The notes: a model not told the origin generated them from the letters alone. Numbered from the stretch's first letter, positions 26,335 through 35,633 are shown. The stretch is DNA of 64,000 bases from Fimbriimonadaceae bacterium (GCA_019454145.1 CP075366.1:2397564-2461563); one strand, 5' to 3'. Made by a program: numbers and translations.

Positions 26335-26342
26335 ATTGAGGC

Positions 26343-27209
26343 ATGAACGCCAATGCAAGCCCGATTGTTTTAGATGGACGAGCCCTCGCAAGAGAAGTGC
26401 GAGAAGAACTCAAGGTTCGGGTTGCAAACTTAAAGGCGCGAGGCGTTAACCCACGTTTGGAGGCAGTTGTTGCCGCTCAAGATCCTGCGAGCCTTGCCTA
26501 CGTCGAAATGAAAAAGAAGTGGGCGGGCTGGGTTGGAATCGAAAGCGGCGAATTCTTAGTAACTGCTGATGTTTCACAAACTCAGGTGTTGGATCACGTA
26601 GCAAAGTTGAATGCTGATCCGAAGGTTCATGGGGTTTTGATTCAGCACCCATTGCCGGGCCACATTGATGAAGACTTGGTGCTGGAATCGCTCGGCGCGG
26701 AAAAAGATGCGGACGGGATTACTTCTCACAGTTTGGGCTTGCTCACGGCTGGCCTCCCAGGGTTTCGGTGCGCTACTCCGCTTGGCATCACTAAAATATT
26801 AGATGCATATAACATTGAATGCCAAGGCAAAAATGCGCTGGTGATCGGTCGGTCAAATATTCTCGGCAAACCAATGGCTTTGATGCTTCTCGAAAAAAAT
26901 GCGACGGTGACTATTGCCCATTCTCGAACTCAAAACCTCGCCGAAATCTGTCGTGAAATGGATATCGTTTTCGCAGCCGTCGGGCGTGCTGAAATGGTGA
27001 AAGGAGATTGGCTTAAGCCAGGCGCGGTTGTAATTGATGCCGGTTACAATAAAGTTGAAGGCAGAGCAACCGACGTCGGTGACTGCGAGTATGAAAGTTG
27101 TGCGGCAGTTGCAAGTGCCATCACTCCGGTTCCTGGCGGAGTCGGGCCGATGACAGTTGCAAGCCTGCTGGCAAACACAGTAGATGCGGCGGAAAAAAGT
27201 TTGGTTTAG
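26343..27209 (+). CDS. folD: Methylenetetrahydrofolate dehydrogenase/cyclohydrolase
   Basis: This bifunctional enzyme interconverts methylene-, methenyl- and formyl-tetrahydrofolate. The catalytic Tyr-Lys region ASLAYVEMKKKWA is near residues 51-63, the VHGVLIQHPLPGH motif near 97-109, GRSNILGKPMALMLL is the NADP loop, and TPVPGGVGPMTVASL stands near the end. The length of 288 residues is standard. It supplies both purE-pathway steps and the folate used by thyX. It overlaps the next gene by 26 bases. Confidence 0.96.
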   Translation: MNANASPIVLDGRALAREVREELKVRVANLKARGVNPRLEAVVAAQDPASLAYVEMKKKWAGWVGIESGEFLVTADVSQTQVLDHVAKLNADPKVHGVLIQHPLPGHIDEDLVLESLGAEKDADGITSHSLGLLTAGLPGFRCATPLGITKILDAYNIECQGKNALVIGRSNILGKPMALMLLEKNATVTIAHSRTQNLAEICREMDIVFAAVGRAEMVKGDWLKPGAVVIDAGYNKVEGRATDVGDCEYESCAAVASAITPVPGGVGPMTVASLLANTVDAAEKSLV

Positions 27210-28044
27210 AGTGGGTTTTGTTTTAGCGGGCTTGGTGATAGCTTACTGGTTGGGTTGTGCTTCTATGGCCCAAGGATATGTTTCGCCGATTCGGCTTAAG
27301 AGCGGCGAAATATTTGATGGATTCACTGAACAAAATATCGCCTACAAAAACTATGAAATTCCCATTTGGGTAGGCGGAAGCCAAACCCGTGATTACTTTA
27401 TTTTGGTTCATGGCTATGGCGGGACGCGGGGGTACTGGCGAGATATCGCTCCATTGCTAGCCAGTCGGGGAACAGTCTATATTCCTTCCACGATGGGTCA
27501 GAGCGAAAGCCCGGCGAAGCAAGTTGGATTCGGCAAGGGTGAATCGGGCGAGATTATTGCGATAGCTGAAGCCATCCGAGCTAAGGATTCAAGTGCTCGA
27601 ATTCACTTACTTGGCGTCAGCATGGGCGGTGCCGCTACTTGGCTCGCCGCCGGTGAACGCCCTGATTTATTTTCCAGCGTCACGAGTGAAGCATCCTTTG
27701 CCCAACTCGATTGGGGTTCGGATGACTTTTTGAGCGTAAATATTCCGGGCGGATCAAAGCTCTTTCGTCCGATTATTTGGATCGCCGAACGCAAAGTTGG
27801 AATCAAGGGAAGCGAGGTTTCTCCCGCCCATGCTGCGGCTAACTTCAAAGGGCCAAGCATCATTATGCAAAGCCATGGCGATATCATGTTTGGCGCAAGA
27901 CATTGCGATTCCATCGCTCAAGCGGCGAATTCGCAGGTTACGTGGTTTGAAGAATATAAACACGCGGAAATCTTTCAAGATGAGGCAGAGCGGGTTGATG
28001 AGATGATTGGCAAAATGATTTCCAAATTGCCGCAGGTGAAATAA
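27184..28044 (+). CDS. Alpha/beta hydrolase anchored at the N-terminus
   Basis: A basic start MRRKKVWFR and one hydrophobic helix form a signal anchor, then an alpha/beta hydrolase domain: HGYGGTRGYW (oxyanion region), nucleophile Ser in LLGVSMGGAA, and a probable catalytic His in EEYKHAEIF near the C-terminus. The substrate is not evident; esterase or lipase-like action at the membrane is likely. The start overlaps the folD end by 26 bases; GTG 27211 would avoid the overlap but lose the basic leader. The stop overlaps the comEA-like start (TAATG). Confidence 0.82.
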   Translation: MRRKKVWFRVGFVLAGLVIAYWLGCASMAQGYVSPIRLKSGEIFDGFTEQNIAYKNYEIPIWVGGSQTRDYFILVHGYGGTRGYWRDIAPLLASRGTVYIPSTMGQSESPAKQVGFGKGESGEIIAIAEAIRAKDSSARIHLLGVSMGGAATWLAAGERPDLFSSVTSEASFAQLDWGSDDFLSVNIPGGSKLFRPIIWIAERKVGIKGSEVSPAHAAANFKGPSIIMQSHGDIMFGARHCDSIAQAANSQVTWFEEYKHAEIFQDEAERVDEMIGKMISKLPQVK

Positions 28045-28622
28045 TGTGGAGTGAACTTTCTAACCGCCAAAAAGTAGGAATTTTCAGCATTTTAGGGTTA
28101 GTTCTGCTTGCGGGGGGCTATTGGTTAGGAATAGCTCAAAGGCCAGCACAAGAACCCAAAATCGAAAAAATTGAATCCCCGGCTGGTGTACCTGAGCCTA
28201 CTCAGACAGAGAAAAAACTGATTGTCATACATGTCTCGGGCGCGGTGATGGAACCGGGAGTTTACGAAATGCCAGAGGGAAGCCGCGTGATGGAGGCAAT
28301 CCAACTTGCGGGCGGAAGGGCTCCTGACGCCGACATTGATTCGGTGAATTTGGCGCGAATCCTCAAAGATGGCGACCAGGTGGAAGTCAAGCATCAAAAA
28401 GAGCGCCAACAGGTTGATGACCGTATTTTCCCAATCTCAATCAACGAGGCGAGCCAGCCGGAACTGGAACAGTTGCCTGGCATCGGCCCAGTGATCGCGA
28501 GAAGAATTATCCGTTACCGGGATGAACACGGAAACTTTGTTTCGGAAGAAGATTTGATGAAAGTCGAAGGCATTTCTGAACACATTGTCCAAGAAATACG
28601 GCAGTTGATTCGATTCAACTAA
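28044..28622 (+). CDS. comEA: ComEA-like DNA-binding competence protein
   Basis: ComEA binds incoming DNA outside the cytoplasmic membrane. An N-terminal membrane helix (about 11-29) is followed by a SLBB-type domain (HVSGAVMEPGVYEMPEGSR) and a C-terminal pair of helix-hairpin-helix motifs (INEASQPELEQLPGIGPV and LMKVEGISEHIV). This order is that of Gram-positive-type ComEA. No comEC adjoins it. Its stop shares two bases with the stop of the convergent glycosyltransferase gene. Confidence 0.9.
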   Translation: MWSELSNRQKVGIFSILGLVLLAGGYWLGIAQRPAQEPKIEKIESPAGVPEPTQTEKKLIVIHVSGAVMEPGVYEMPEGSRVMEAIQLAGGRAPDADIDSVNLARILKDGDQVEVKHQKERQQVDDRIFPISINEASQPELEQLPGIGPVIARRIIRYRDEHGNFVSEEDLMKVEGISEHIVQEIRQLIRFN

Positions 28623-30085
28623 TCCTTTGTTATGTAGATCCCGATGTAGCGACCTCTAGGTTCCACCCTCATAGTGTTACCATTGCTCAACTTTTGGGGC
28701 TCGCGATCAAACGCAAGCTCAACCTCGCGGAAAATGGTGAGACTGTTGAGTGGCAACAGTTCCAGATCGCCAGCTGAGCCATCCAAGATTGGCTTTCGGT
28801 AATAATAGAAGCCCAGCGAAGGGTGACCAGTGTCGTTGAGGTTTAAGTTAACTTCGTCAGAGGCATCCTCGGATCGTCCAAGATTCCCTTCAACTAATTG
28901 CAGATTCTTTTCTCTCGCTTCGATTGCGAACGACTGCACATCTTTGAATCTCTTTTGCCAATCCGAGTAGAAAGCGTATTGTGCAATTCCGAAAATAGCG
29001 AAGGAAACTACGGCTGACTGAGTAATCCAAGATTCAATTGGCCGAGGTTTTGGATGGCGAGCGAGCAGAGCATGGGCGATAAGAATGGAGAGAGGAGGAA
29101 TGCACGGGAGTACGTAGTGAACGAGTTTGGTTCCGGAGATACTAAAGAACACGAGAACAACACAGAACCAGATCAATAAAAAAGTTGTTGCTGGATTTTT
29201 TGACTGATCGGTATTTGAGGTGTGCCACCATTTAGATCGGAATGCTCCGACAATCCAAGGCAGGCTAGACAAAACAATCACAAGTGGGTAAAAGAGGAAA
29301 TACGACGGGATTTTTAGCCAAGCCAGCGGGTCTGTATCTTTTAGTGCGTGGGCTGTGTCGCCGCCCCTAAATCGCCCGATGTTTTGTTCGATTAAAAACT
29401 GTTGAATAAAGGTCTGACCATTGGCAAGGTAACTGGGTACGTACCAAGCCGCGATGATGGCGGCAAGAATCGCCGTTCCGGTAATCCAATGTTTATTCCA
29501 ATGTGAACGGGTATCTGGCAGTCGCCAGAATGTGAAAATACCAATCAGTCCAAATATGACCAAAGCCACAGGCCCCTTTGCTAGAACCGCGAACCCAAGT
29601 GCGGTTGCAGTGATTAGCCTGAACTTTTGATTCCCTTGCAGACTTTCATAAAAAGTAGTAAATGCGATGGTCAGACAAAGGACAAGCGGCGCATCGGTCA
29701 TCATCATCCGACCGATGGCAACGGTGAGAAGGCTTGTACTATAAATGAAGGTTGATAGAATCGCTGTATCTTCGGAGAACTGCTTTTTTACAAATCGGTA
29801 CAAAATCCAAGCTGTTGCCAATGTGCATAGAAAGGAAGGAAGCCGGGCGCCAAATTCGTTGGGCATCACGCTGACAAAAGGCATGGATAACCAATAGGCA
29901 AGAATGGGTTTTTCAAACCAAGGGACACCGTTCAGAGTAGGAGTAATCCAATCTCCCCGGCGGAGCATATCCATCGTGACTGCCCCATAAAATCCTTCAT
30001 CAAGATCACTTAGTCCATAAGTCCAGAACCCAAGATAAGGAATCACACATAGCAGATACCAATAGCGGCGGAGCAGGGAAGTCAT
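28619..30085 (-). CDS. Membrane glycosyltransferase, GT39/ArnT-like
   Basis: A polytopic membrane protein of 488 residues with about ten hydrophobic segments. The N-terminal loop SDLDEGFYGAVTMDMLRRGDW carries the acidic motif typical of PMT/ArnT enzymes that use polyprenyl-phosphate sugars, followed by GVPWFEKPILAYWL. Such enzymes transfer sugars to lipid A, proteins or glycolipids outside the membrane; the acceptor here is unknown. It overlaps the Ppx/GppA gene by four bases, so the two form one transcript. Confidence 0.85.
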   Translation of the reverse strand: MTSLLRRYWYLLCVIPYLGFWTYGLSDLDEGFYGAVTMDMLRRGDWITPTLNGVPWFEKPILAYWLSMPFVSVMPNEFGARLPSFLCTLATAWILYRFVKKQFSEDTAILSTFIYSTSLLTVAIGRMMMTDAPLVLCLTIAFTTFYESLQGNQKFRLITATALGFAVLAKGPVALVIFGLIGIFTFWRLPDTRSHWNKHWITGTAILAAIIAAWYVPSYLANGQTFIQQFLIEQNIGRFRGGDTAHALKDTDPLAWLKIPSYFLFYPLVIVLSSLPWIVGAFRSKWWHTSNTDQSKNPATTFLLIWFCVVLVFFSISGTKLVHYVLPCIPPLSILIAHALLARHPKPRPIESWITQSAVVSFAIFGIAQYAFYSDWQKRFKDVQSFAIEAREKNLQLVEGNLGRSEDASDEVNLNLNDTGHPSLGFYYYRKPILDGSAGDLELLPLNSLTIFREVELAFDREPQKLSNGNTMRVEPRGRYIGIYITKD

Positions 30086-31002
30086 GACGTTGGTTCGTAA
30101 TCAAGTAAAGCGTATCGCCACCCGCGAACGCTTACGCGACACTCTAAAGCATGAACGCACTGCATGAAACGCTCAAGGATCAAATTTCCGAGATGGATCG
30201 TTTTTTCACGACCAAGTTCAATGCCCACAAGAGATCGGCGCTGGGCCTCGGTCATGTCGCAGAGCCAGCTAACAGACCGTGATACCTCTTCAAAATCCAA
30301 AGTTGCTCCGTGGACTTGATCTGGTTGCCAGGTGGCAAGTTTTTCCCTTATGGAAATCATGTTCGTGCCAGTTGCTCCGAGCACAACGCAGGTACCGCAT
30401 TGGTGGGGCAAATACTCTAGCCCAATCGTCGAATCAATTAAGTCAACCCCAGCTAACCGCTCGGCAAACCCGGGACTCTCCGATGGCATCGGGCCATCAA
30501 TCAGGCCAAGTGCACCGACTGAGAAAGATTTTCGAAGCAAGGTCATCCAGCCACTTTCTGTGCGCTCAGCGGTTTGAAGTTCAGTACTATGTCCACCTGG
30601 ATCAATGATCGTAATTCTCTTTTCGCCCGCAAATAACGGGTCATTGGCAACGGCCAGAAATCCGAATTGGGCTTCATCTTCAGCACTCAAGATCATAGTT
30701 GGTGTCTTTTGTTCAGCCGCGCGTTCTAGAAACTGCTGCGAATTATTCGCAATTCTTAAAGCCATGGTTCCGGCGCAGATGATTTCTTCGGCTCCGAGAT
30801 TCTGAGCAGATTCAAAAGCTTTTCTTATTGCTGCAAGAGTAGCTAACTGCGCGTCTTCGTTGAGCAGGTGAGTCTTTTTGGTTCCCGCACCGAGTCCCGT
30901 AATTTCGCTCGATTCGTAGATAGTTTTCCAACCGGTTTGATGCTTCTGGGCGACAAGTAAAAGAGTGGAATTTGAACCCACATCAATAACGGCTTTAATC
31001 AT
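30082..31002 (-). CDS. Ppx/GppA-family phosphatase
   Basis: This ASKHA-fold family hydrolyses polyphosphate or pppGpp. The first phosphate loop DVGSNSTLLLVA is at 7-18 and the second DPGGHSTEL near 145-153. With 306 residues it is the short two-lobed form without the C-terminal HD-like domain, as in Ppx2-type proteins. Substrate preference cannot be told by eye. The start ATG has TAGACT 10 bases upstream. It is the first gene of the pair with the glycosyltransferase. Confidence 0.87.
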   Translation of the reverse strand: MIKAVIDVGSNSTLLLVAQKHQTGWKTIYESSEITGLGAGTKKTHLLNEDAQLATLAAIRKAFESAQNLGAEEIICAGTMALRIANNSQQFLERAAEQKTPTMILSAEDEAQFGFLAVANDPLFAGEKRITIIDPGGHSTELQTAERTESGWMTLLRKSFSVGALGLIDGPMPSESPGFAERLAGVDLIDSTIGLEYLPHQCGTCVVLGATGTNMISIREKLATWQPDQVHGATLDFEEVSRSVSWLCDMTEAQRRSLVGIELGREKTIHLGNLILERFMQCVHALECRVSVRGWRYALLDYEPTS

Positions 31003-31108
31003 CGCAATGTCCAGTCTACTTGGGCAGCCAAGAACGAGATCGATATGACCGCTGGGCCTTAGTGCTTTGAACCTGAATAAGAGTCCCTTTCAGTTTTGTT
31101 GGCTGGGC

Positions 31109-31114
31109 TACAAT
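31109..31114 (+). promoter_or_regulatory. Candidate -10 element of the S1-domain protein gene
   Basis: TACAAT is followed by TATGG; the expected start of transcription leaves a leader of about 60 bases. The leader contains a proper ribosome site (TAGGAACCAC before ATG 31182). Confidence 0.35.
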
Positions 31115-31181
31115 ATGGCTCACAAAACTTTGGTGAGGGCTAACTCTTTATTCAAGTACCCCACCCTTGACTAGGAACCAC

Positions 31182-32819
31182 ATGATGACCGACGAGAAAC
31201 AGACTCCTGAAGCAGAGGCTGAAGCAACCGCGCAAACCGCAGAAGTTGCAACAGAAACTCCTGAAGCAGAAGTCGCGCCGAGTGAACCAGAGCAAGCTGA
31301 AGTAGTTGCAGAAGAAGCACTATCAGCACCTGCTCCGGTTGAAACCCCTGCCGCACCAGCCGCTAAGGCCGAAAAGCCTGCTGCTAACGCATCAGGAAAG
31401 ACCGAAGATGAAATGCTTTTCGAAGCAGCTATGGCTAGTTTGGCAAGTGAAGAAGCCAATAACGAGCGTGGCGGCGGCGGATCAGGATCACTCACAAAGG
31501 GTGAGCGCATTGAAGCTAAGGTCATTCAGGTTGAAAACGATCGCGTTTTTGTTGACCTCGGTACAAAAGCAGAAGGCGTGGTACCCCTAGCAGAGCTTTC
31601 AAGCGAAAAAATCGAATCCGCTATTGGTCATGTTAAGCCAGGCGATACTTTTGAAGTCATCGTTTTGAAGACCCACAGCGCAGAAGGCAACCCCGTTGTT
31701 AGTAAGCGACGAGCAGATTTTGATGTCCAGTGGCAACGAATCCTGGATTCATTTGAATCAGGCACAGTGTTCGATGCAAATGTTATTGATCGCGTCAAAG
31801 GCGGTTTGGTCGTTGATATCGGAGTTCGCGGATTCGTTCCAGCTACTCACGTTGGAAGCGGCAAGCTTCGCAACATCGAAAAGTATGTCGGACAAACCAT
31901 GCCCGTCAAAATCATCGAAGTTGATAAAGAGCGAAAGAAAGTTGTTCTGAGCAACAAATCAGCCGAAGATGAGCGACGTGATGAAGTTCGAGAAAAGCTT
32001 TTCTCAGAAGTCAAGCCAGGCGAAGTTCTTGAAGGAACTGTTCGACGCCTGACCGATTACGGCGCATTTATTGACCTGGGTGGTGTAGACGGTTTGCTTC
32101 ACATCAGTGAAATGAGCTGGATTCGCATCGACCATCCGAAGGAAGTTCTTAAGGAAGGCGAAGATATCAAGGTTATGGTTCTGCGACTCGATGAAGGCGG
32201 CGGACGAATTAGTCTCGGGCTTCGACAAGTCTTGCCAGATCCTTGGAACCTGATCCGCGAAAACTACAAGCTTGGTCAAAAGATCAATGTCACCGTGAGC
32301 CGCATGGTTCAAGCCGGTGCATTCGTTCGATTGCCAGAAGGTGCAGAAGCATTCTTGCCAATCAGCGAAGTGTCTGATGAAAGAGTTAAGAAGCCAAACG
32401 ACGTTTTGGAAGATGGTCAAGCAATTGAACCAACAATTATTGATCTTCGCCCAGATGAGCGACGCATGGTTTTGAGCCTTCGATCTAACCCACAGGTTGG
32501 CGGATACCGCATGGATCCGAGCGTTGGTGCTCAAATGCGACCAGGCGGCGGCGGTCAAGGCGGCTATGGCGGGGGCCAGGGCGGCTACGGTCAAGGCGGA
32601 GGCAAACGACGTTCCGGCGGCGGTAAGTTCCGACAGCCAGAAGCAGACACTACTCCAGCAAACCGAACTGCAAGCGGTGGCGCAACCATCGGTGAGCGTC
32701 TTGGCCTGCTCAAGGGCTTGATGCGCGACAACGATGGTGCCGAAGAAGCAAAGCCAAAAGCAGCTAAAGCAAAAGCTCCGAAAAAAGAAGAAGCAAGTTC
32801 GGAAGAATCTGCTGAGTAG
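31182..32819 (+). CDS. rpsA: S1-domain RNA-binding protein, ribosomal protein S1-like
   Basis: Four S1 repeats are visible, opening near residues 107, 194, 280 and 364 (for example EGTVRRLTDYGAFIDLGGVDGLLHISEMS in the third). The third is the most canonical. Before them is an acidic, Ala/Glu/Pro-rich extension of about 100 residues, and after them a Gly-rich GGQGGYGGG stretch and a Lys/Ala tail. S1 helps mRNA bind the 30S subunit, and four-domain forms occur in many phyla; the low-complexity tails are unusual. The start at 31182 follows TAGGAACCAC. A strong terminator follows. Confidence 0.9.
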   Translation: MMTDEKQTPEAEAEATAQTAEVATETPEAEVAPSEPEQAEVVAEEALSAPAPVETPAAPAAKAEKPAANASGKTEDEMLFEAAMASLASEEANNERGGGGSGSLTKGERIEAKVIQVENDRVFVDLGTKAEGVVPLAELSSEKIESAIGHVKPGDTFEVIVLKTHSAEGNPVVSKRRADFDVQWQRILDSFESGTVFDANVIDRVKGGLVVDIGVRGFVPATHVGSGKLRNIEKYVGQTMPVKIIEVDKERKKVVLSNKSAEDERRDEVREKLFSEVKPGEVLEGTVRRLTDYGAFIDLGGVDGLLHISEMSWIRIDHPKEVLKEGEDIKVMVLRLDEGGGRISLGLRQVLPDPWNLIRENYKLGQKINVTVSRMVQAGAFVRLPEGAEAFLPISEVSDERVKKPNDVLEDGQAIEPTIIDLRPDERRMVLSLRSNPQVGGYRMDPSVGAQMRPGGGGQGGYGGGQGGYGQGGGKRRSGGGKFRQPEADTTPANRTASGGATIGERLGLLKGLMRDNDGAEEAKPKAAKAKAPKKEEASSEESAE

Positions 32820-32839
32820 GAACTTAAATTGATTAAGGC

Positions 32840-32880
32840 AACGCCTTTCCCGGTAACTTGGGAAAGGCGTTATTATTTTA
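32840..32880 (+). terminator. Strong terminator after the S1 gene
   Basis: A perfect 12-base stem, AACGCCTTTCCC at 32840-32851 with GGGAAAGGCGTT at 32860-32871, followed by ATTATTTTA. It separates the S1 gene from coaE, which has its own AGGTAGG site. Confidence 0.85.
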
Positions 32881-32893
32881 GGTAGGCATAAAT

Positions 32894-33433
32894 ATGAAGC
32901 CAGTGATACTGACGGGAGGAATTGCAAGCGGTAAAAGCACCGTACTTAATGTGTGGCGCGAAATGGGGGTAGAAGTAGCTTCTGCTGACGAAATAGCGAA
33001 GCAAGTCTTTCTAAGGGAATCAGTACAGCAAGCGATTAAAGATAAAGCTGGCACTCAAGATGTCTCTCGAGAAAAAATTCGCACATTAGTCGCTGAAGAC
33101 GCTGATTTTAGAAATTTTTTGAACAAATTAACCCATCCTTTGATTTTTCGCGAAATAGAGCAATGTGAGGCACAAGCAATCGAAATTCCGCTGGCTATTG
33201 AAGCTTGTTTATGGAATTACGGCCGTGCCATGGTTGTCACGTGGTGCCCCATAGAGGTCACTACAAAGCGGCTTTTTGAACGTGGATTAAGTACTGAAGA
33301 AGCTCAAGGGCTAATTTCAAGCCAAGTTTCCCCTAATGTGCGACTTTGTTTTGCTGATCATGTCATCCGAACGAATGATGAGATGTCAGCCGTCTTGGAA
33401 TCAGCCCGCGAAATTGGCAATGCTCTTTTTTAA
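32894..33433 (+). CDS. coaE: Dephospho-CoA kinase
   Basis: CoaE phosphorylates dephospho-CoA in the last step of CoA synthesis. The P-loop GGIASGKST is at 8-16, followed by VEVASADEIAKQVF, HPLIFREIE and a lid-like segment rich in Arg. At 179 residues it is slightly shorter than usual (about 200), and the CoA-domain helix region looks reduced. AGGTAGG stands 8 bases before the ATG. It is single, between a terminator and the long leader of the exported-protein cluster. Confidence 0.9.
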   Translation: MKPVILTGGIASGKSTVLNVWREMGVEVASADEIAKQVFLRESVQQAIKDKAGTQDVSREKIRTLVAEDADFRNFLNKLTHPLIFREIEQCEAQAIEIPLAIEACLWNYGRAMVVTWCPIEVTTKRLFERGLSTEEAQGLISSQVSPNVRLCFADHVIRTNDEMSAVLESAREIGNALF

Positions 33434-33488
33434 GGAACTTTTCTAATTTCGTTGGAAATTCTGCGAGATATTCTCGCGGGAGCCGTGC

Positions 33489-33494
33489 TATACT
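33489..33494 (+). promoter_or_regulatory. Candidate -10 element for the exported-protein cluster
   Basis: TATACT at 33489-33494 would give a leader of about 180 bases before GTG 33679. Just upstream, GCGAGA and TCTCGC form a 6-base stem with a 3-base loop near 33463-33477. No other gene is convincing in this leader. Confidence 0.35.
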
Positions 33495-33678
33495 CCCCGG
33501 GAGTTGGTGAAGACTGCTCGTGCTTCGTCAGGCAATTTCCTTTGTCTGCCGTTGCGTTAGGTGGTGTACATCGGCTAAGATGGGTAATAGGCCCACGAAA
33601 GCGGACTCATTTGGGACGAGCCGGTTTTGGGAACGTGAACATGCGAAACACGAAGTGGTACGAGGAGGACTTCTCACA

Positions 33679-35607
33679 GTGAAACTGTCAACGATGTCTG
33701 GAGTAAGTGGGCGATTCGCCCGAATTGGCGCGCTATTATTAGCAGCCGTGTCGATTGGTATTGCCGGTAAGGCCAATGCCCAGATTACTGAAACCGAGCG
33801 ATATGCGGTGACGCCATTTGGTGTACGCGTTCCTAGCCAAGAGCTTAGCCTTGGTACGGAAGCGGGCGACAAAGTGCGCGACGCTCTCGGTCAGGTGTTC
33901 TCACGGAATCGTGAAACGGTTCCGTCCGACCAAGTTGCGAGGGCTATGCGCGATCTTGGTTTGATTCCACCTGTAACCCGCCCAGCAGATTTGCTTCGAC
34001 TTGGCGACGCAGTGGATGCCAACTACATCGTAACTGGTGAAGTTGCTAACTGGCGTGTAGTTGATGTTCCTGGTGGAAAACAAGCCCAAGTCATCATGTC
34101 TGTACAAATCCGTACAGTAGGTGGCGGAGTACCGGTAAACGGTGCAGTTGTTACTGGACGATCTGCTCCACGAGCTGACGATACTAGCGTTGCTACAATG
34201 CTGTCGGATGCTCTTGTGGATGGTGCGTTCCATGCAACTTCCGAAATGGAATCAAACATTTTGCCAAGCGCAACCGTTTTGAATACCCTTGAAGGTCAAG
34301 CGCTTGTTAATAAAGGCGCACGTTCTGGGTTCAAGAATGGCATGAAAGTTATTTTCATGCGAGGACGCGATCAAGTGTCCGAAGGCGTTGTTACCAATGT
34401 TGATCCAGATTCAGGTTTTGTCCGCATCACGCGCGGATCCAAAGGTGTCCAACCTGGTGACAAAATTCAAGCCATTGTTGACCTTCCGGCCGTAAATGGC
34501 GTATTTGGGGGCAACGGCGATCCTAAAACTAGTGTGCGCAGATCTTCCAGCGGAAACCAAGGTCTGTTCTCAATGTTGATCCTCTTGGTCATCCTTGGCT
34601 TCTTGCTACTGGGTGGTCGAGCTGGGGACAACACTCCAATTGGAAACGTAACTGCAGAAGCATTTACTCCAAGCACATCGCCAGGAGTTCGAGTCAGTTG
34701 GACTCTTGATGCCTTTACTCGCGGCAACAACGAAGGCCCTTACCGATGGCAAGTCTGGCGACAGGGTGTCAACACGAACCCAGTTGCTACTGTTCTTGCT
34801 CCTGCAAGCTCGGTTGTGGATGATACGGTAGGAACTTACTCGCCAGCGAATGGCACGTCATGGGATGATTTCGGCGGCATTACTGGTGGCAACAGCTGTA
34901 CAAACGGCTCACCTCCAGGTGGCGGAACCCCAACCGTTCCTGCTCTTCAACCAGGTGTTCCTATGACTTACAGTGTGGAAATGGTCTATCGGGTTGACCC
35001 CAACTCGCTCCCATTCCCGCCAAACACAACTGGTAGCGGTGGTAGCACTGGTACGACAAGTACTTCCGGTACTACCAGCTCCTCCGGTACGACAAGCACC
35101 TCGGGAACTACTAGCACCTCCGGTACGACAAGCACCTCGGGAACTACTAGCACCTCCGGTACAACAAGTACTTCCGGTACGTCAGGCGGACAGCAGTACT
35201 GCTACTTCGTATCGGTAAGAGTTCCGGCAAGTGGCCAAGCAACTCCGTTGCAAAAGCCAAACCTGATTGCTCCGATCGATCCGTCCAACGATTCTGGTAC
35301 GACCAACTTCTCATTCCAGTCGGTTCGTGGACTTGACCCAACCATTCCTCTAGAATATGTGGTTCAAATCTCGCCAGATGTGCTGTTCGGCAGCCAATCA
35401 GTCACTGTAAACGCATTCGTGGATACCTCCACCGCGTTTGGTCAGACTCTCGCGTCTGGTGCAGTGAATACAGGCTCTCTCTTCCCGACATCGAGCCAAA
35501 TTTACTGGAGAATCGGTGTCCGTAACGTTGCTGACGTTCCAGGCCCAGTGCCTGATAGTTCCGGTAAGCGTTACATTTGGAGCGGCGCTCGCCGACTCAA
35601 CCGCTAA
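33679..35607 (+). CDS. Exported multidomain protein with CsgG/FlgT-like N-terminal part and TTSTSG linker
   Basis: I place the start at GTG 33679: GAGGAGG lies 10 bases upstream and a signal peptide follows (RFARIGALLLAAVSIGIAGKANAQ). Frame positions back to 33520 lack such signals. The N-terminal domain (YAVTPFGVRV, ANYIVTGEVANWRV) recalls the CsgG/TolB-N-like fold of outer-membrane lipoproteins. Next comes NKGARSGFKNGMKVIFMRG, like the C-terminal domain of FlgT, then a membrane-type helix (FSMLILLVILGFLLLGG), Ig/Fn3-like domains, a seven-unit TTSTSG linker and a final beta domain. It heads four exported genes. The domain matches are by eye only. Confidence 0.75.
   Translation: MKLSTMSGVSGRFARIGALLLAAVSIGIAGKANAQITETERYAVTPFGVRVPSQELSLGTEAGDKVRDALGQVFSRNRETVPSDQVARAMRDLGLIPPVTRPADLLRLGDAVDANYIVTGEVANWRVVDVPGGKQAQVIMSVQIRTVGGGVPVNGAVVTGRSAPRADDTSVATMLSDALVDGAFHATSEMESNILPSATVLNTLEGQALVNKGARSGFKNGMKVIFMRGRDQVSEGVVTNVDPDSGFVRITRGSKGVQPGDKIQAIVDLPAVNGVFGGNGDPKTSVRRSSSGNQGLFSMLILLVILGFLLLGGRAGDNTPIGNVTAEAFTPSTSPGVRVSWTLDAFTRGNNEGPYRWQVWRQGVNTNPVATVLAPASSVVDDTVGTYSPANGTSWDDFGGITGGNSCTNGSPPGGGTPTVPALQPGVPMTYSVEMVYRVDPNSLPFPPNTTGSGGSTGTTSTSGTTSSSGTTSTSGTTSTSGTTSTSGTTSTSGTTSTSGTSGGQQYCYFVSVRVPASGQATPLQKPNLIAPIDPSNDSGTTNFSFQSVRGLDPTIPLEYVVQISPDVLFGSQSVTVNAFVDTSTAFGQTLASGAVNTGSLFPTSSQIYWRIGVRNVADVPGPVPDSSGKRYIWSGARRLNR
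35053..35178 (+). repeat. Tandem 18-base repeat encoding TTSTSG units
   Basis: Seven units of 18 bases in frame, each coding a Thr-Thr-Ser-Thr-Ser-Gly hexapeptide (the second reads TTSSSG). The 36-base pair at 35089-35124 is repeated exactly at 35125-35160, which suggests recent unit duplication. The encoded linker is flexible and possibly O-glycosylated. Confidence 0.9.
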
Positions 35608-35633
35608 GGAACTAAATCAGCTCCTGATCACGT

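Noticed and set aside
32004-32927. 307-codon frame on the minus strand
   Set aside because: It lies opposite the S1 gene, runs across its terminator into coaE, and reads as a Cys/Phe/Leu-rich low-quality protein. The plus-strand frame has four S1 domains.
35053-35178. CRISPR-like regular repeat
   Set aside because: The units are contiguous 18-base codon repeats in frame inside an exported protein, with no spacers.
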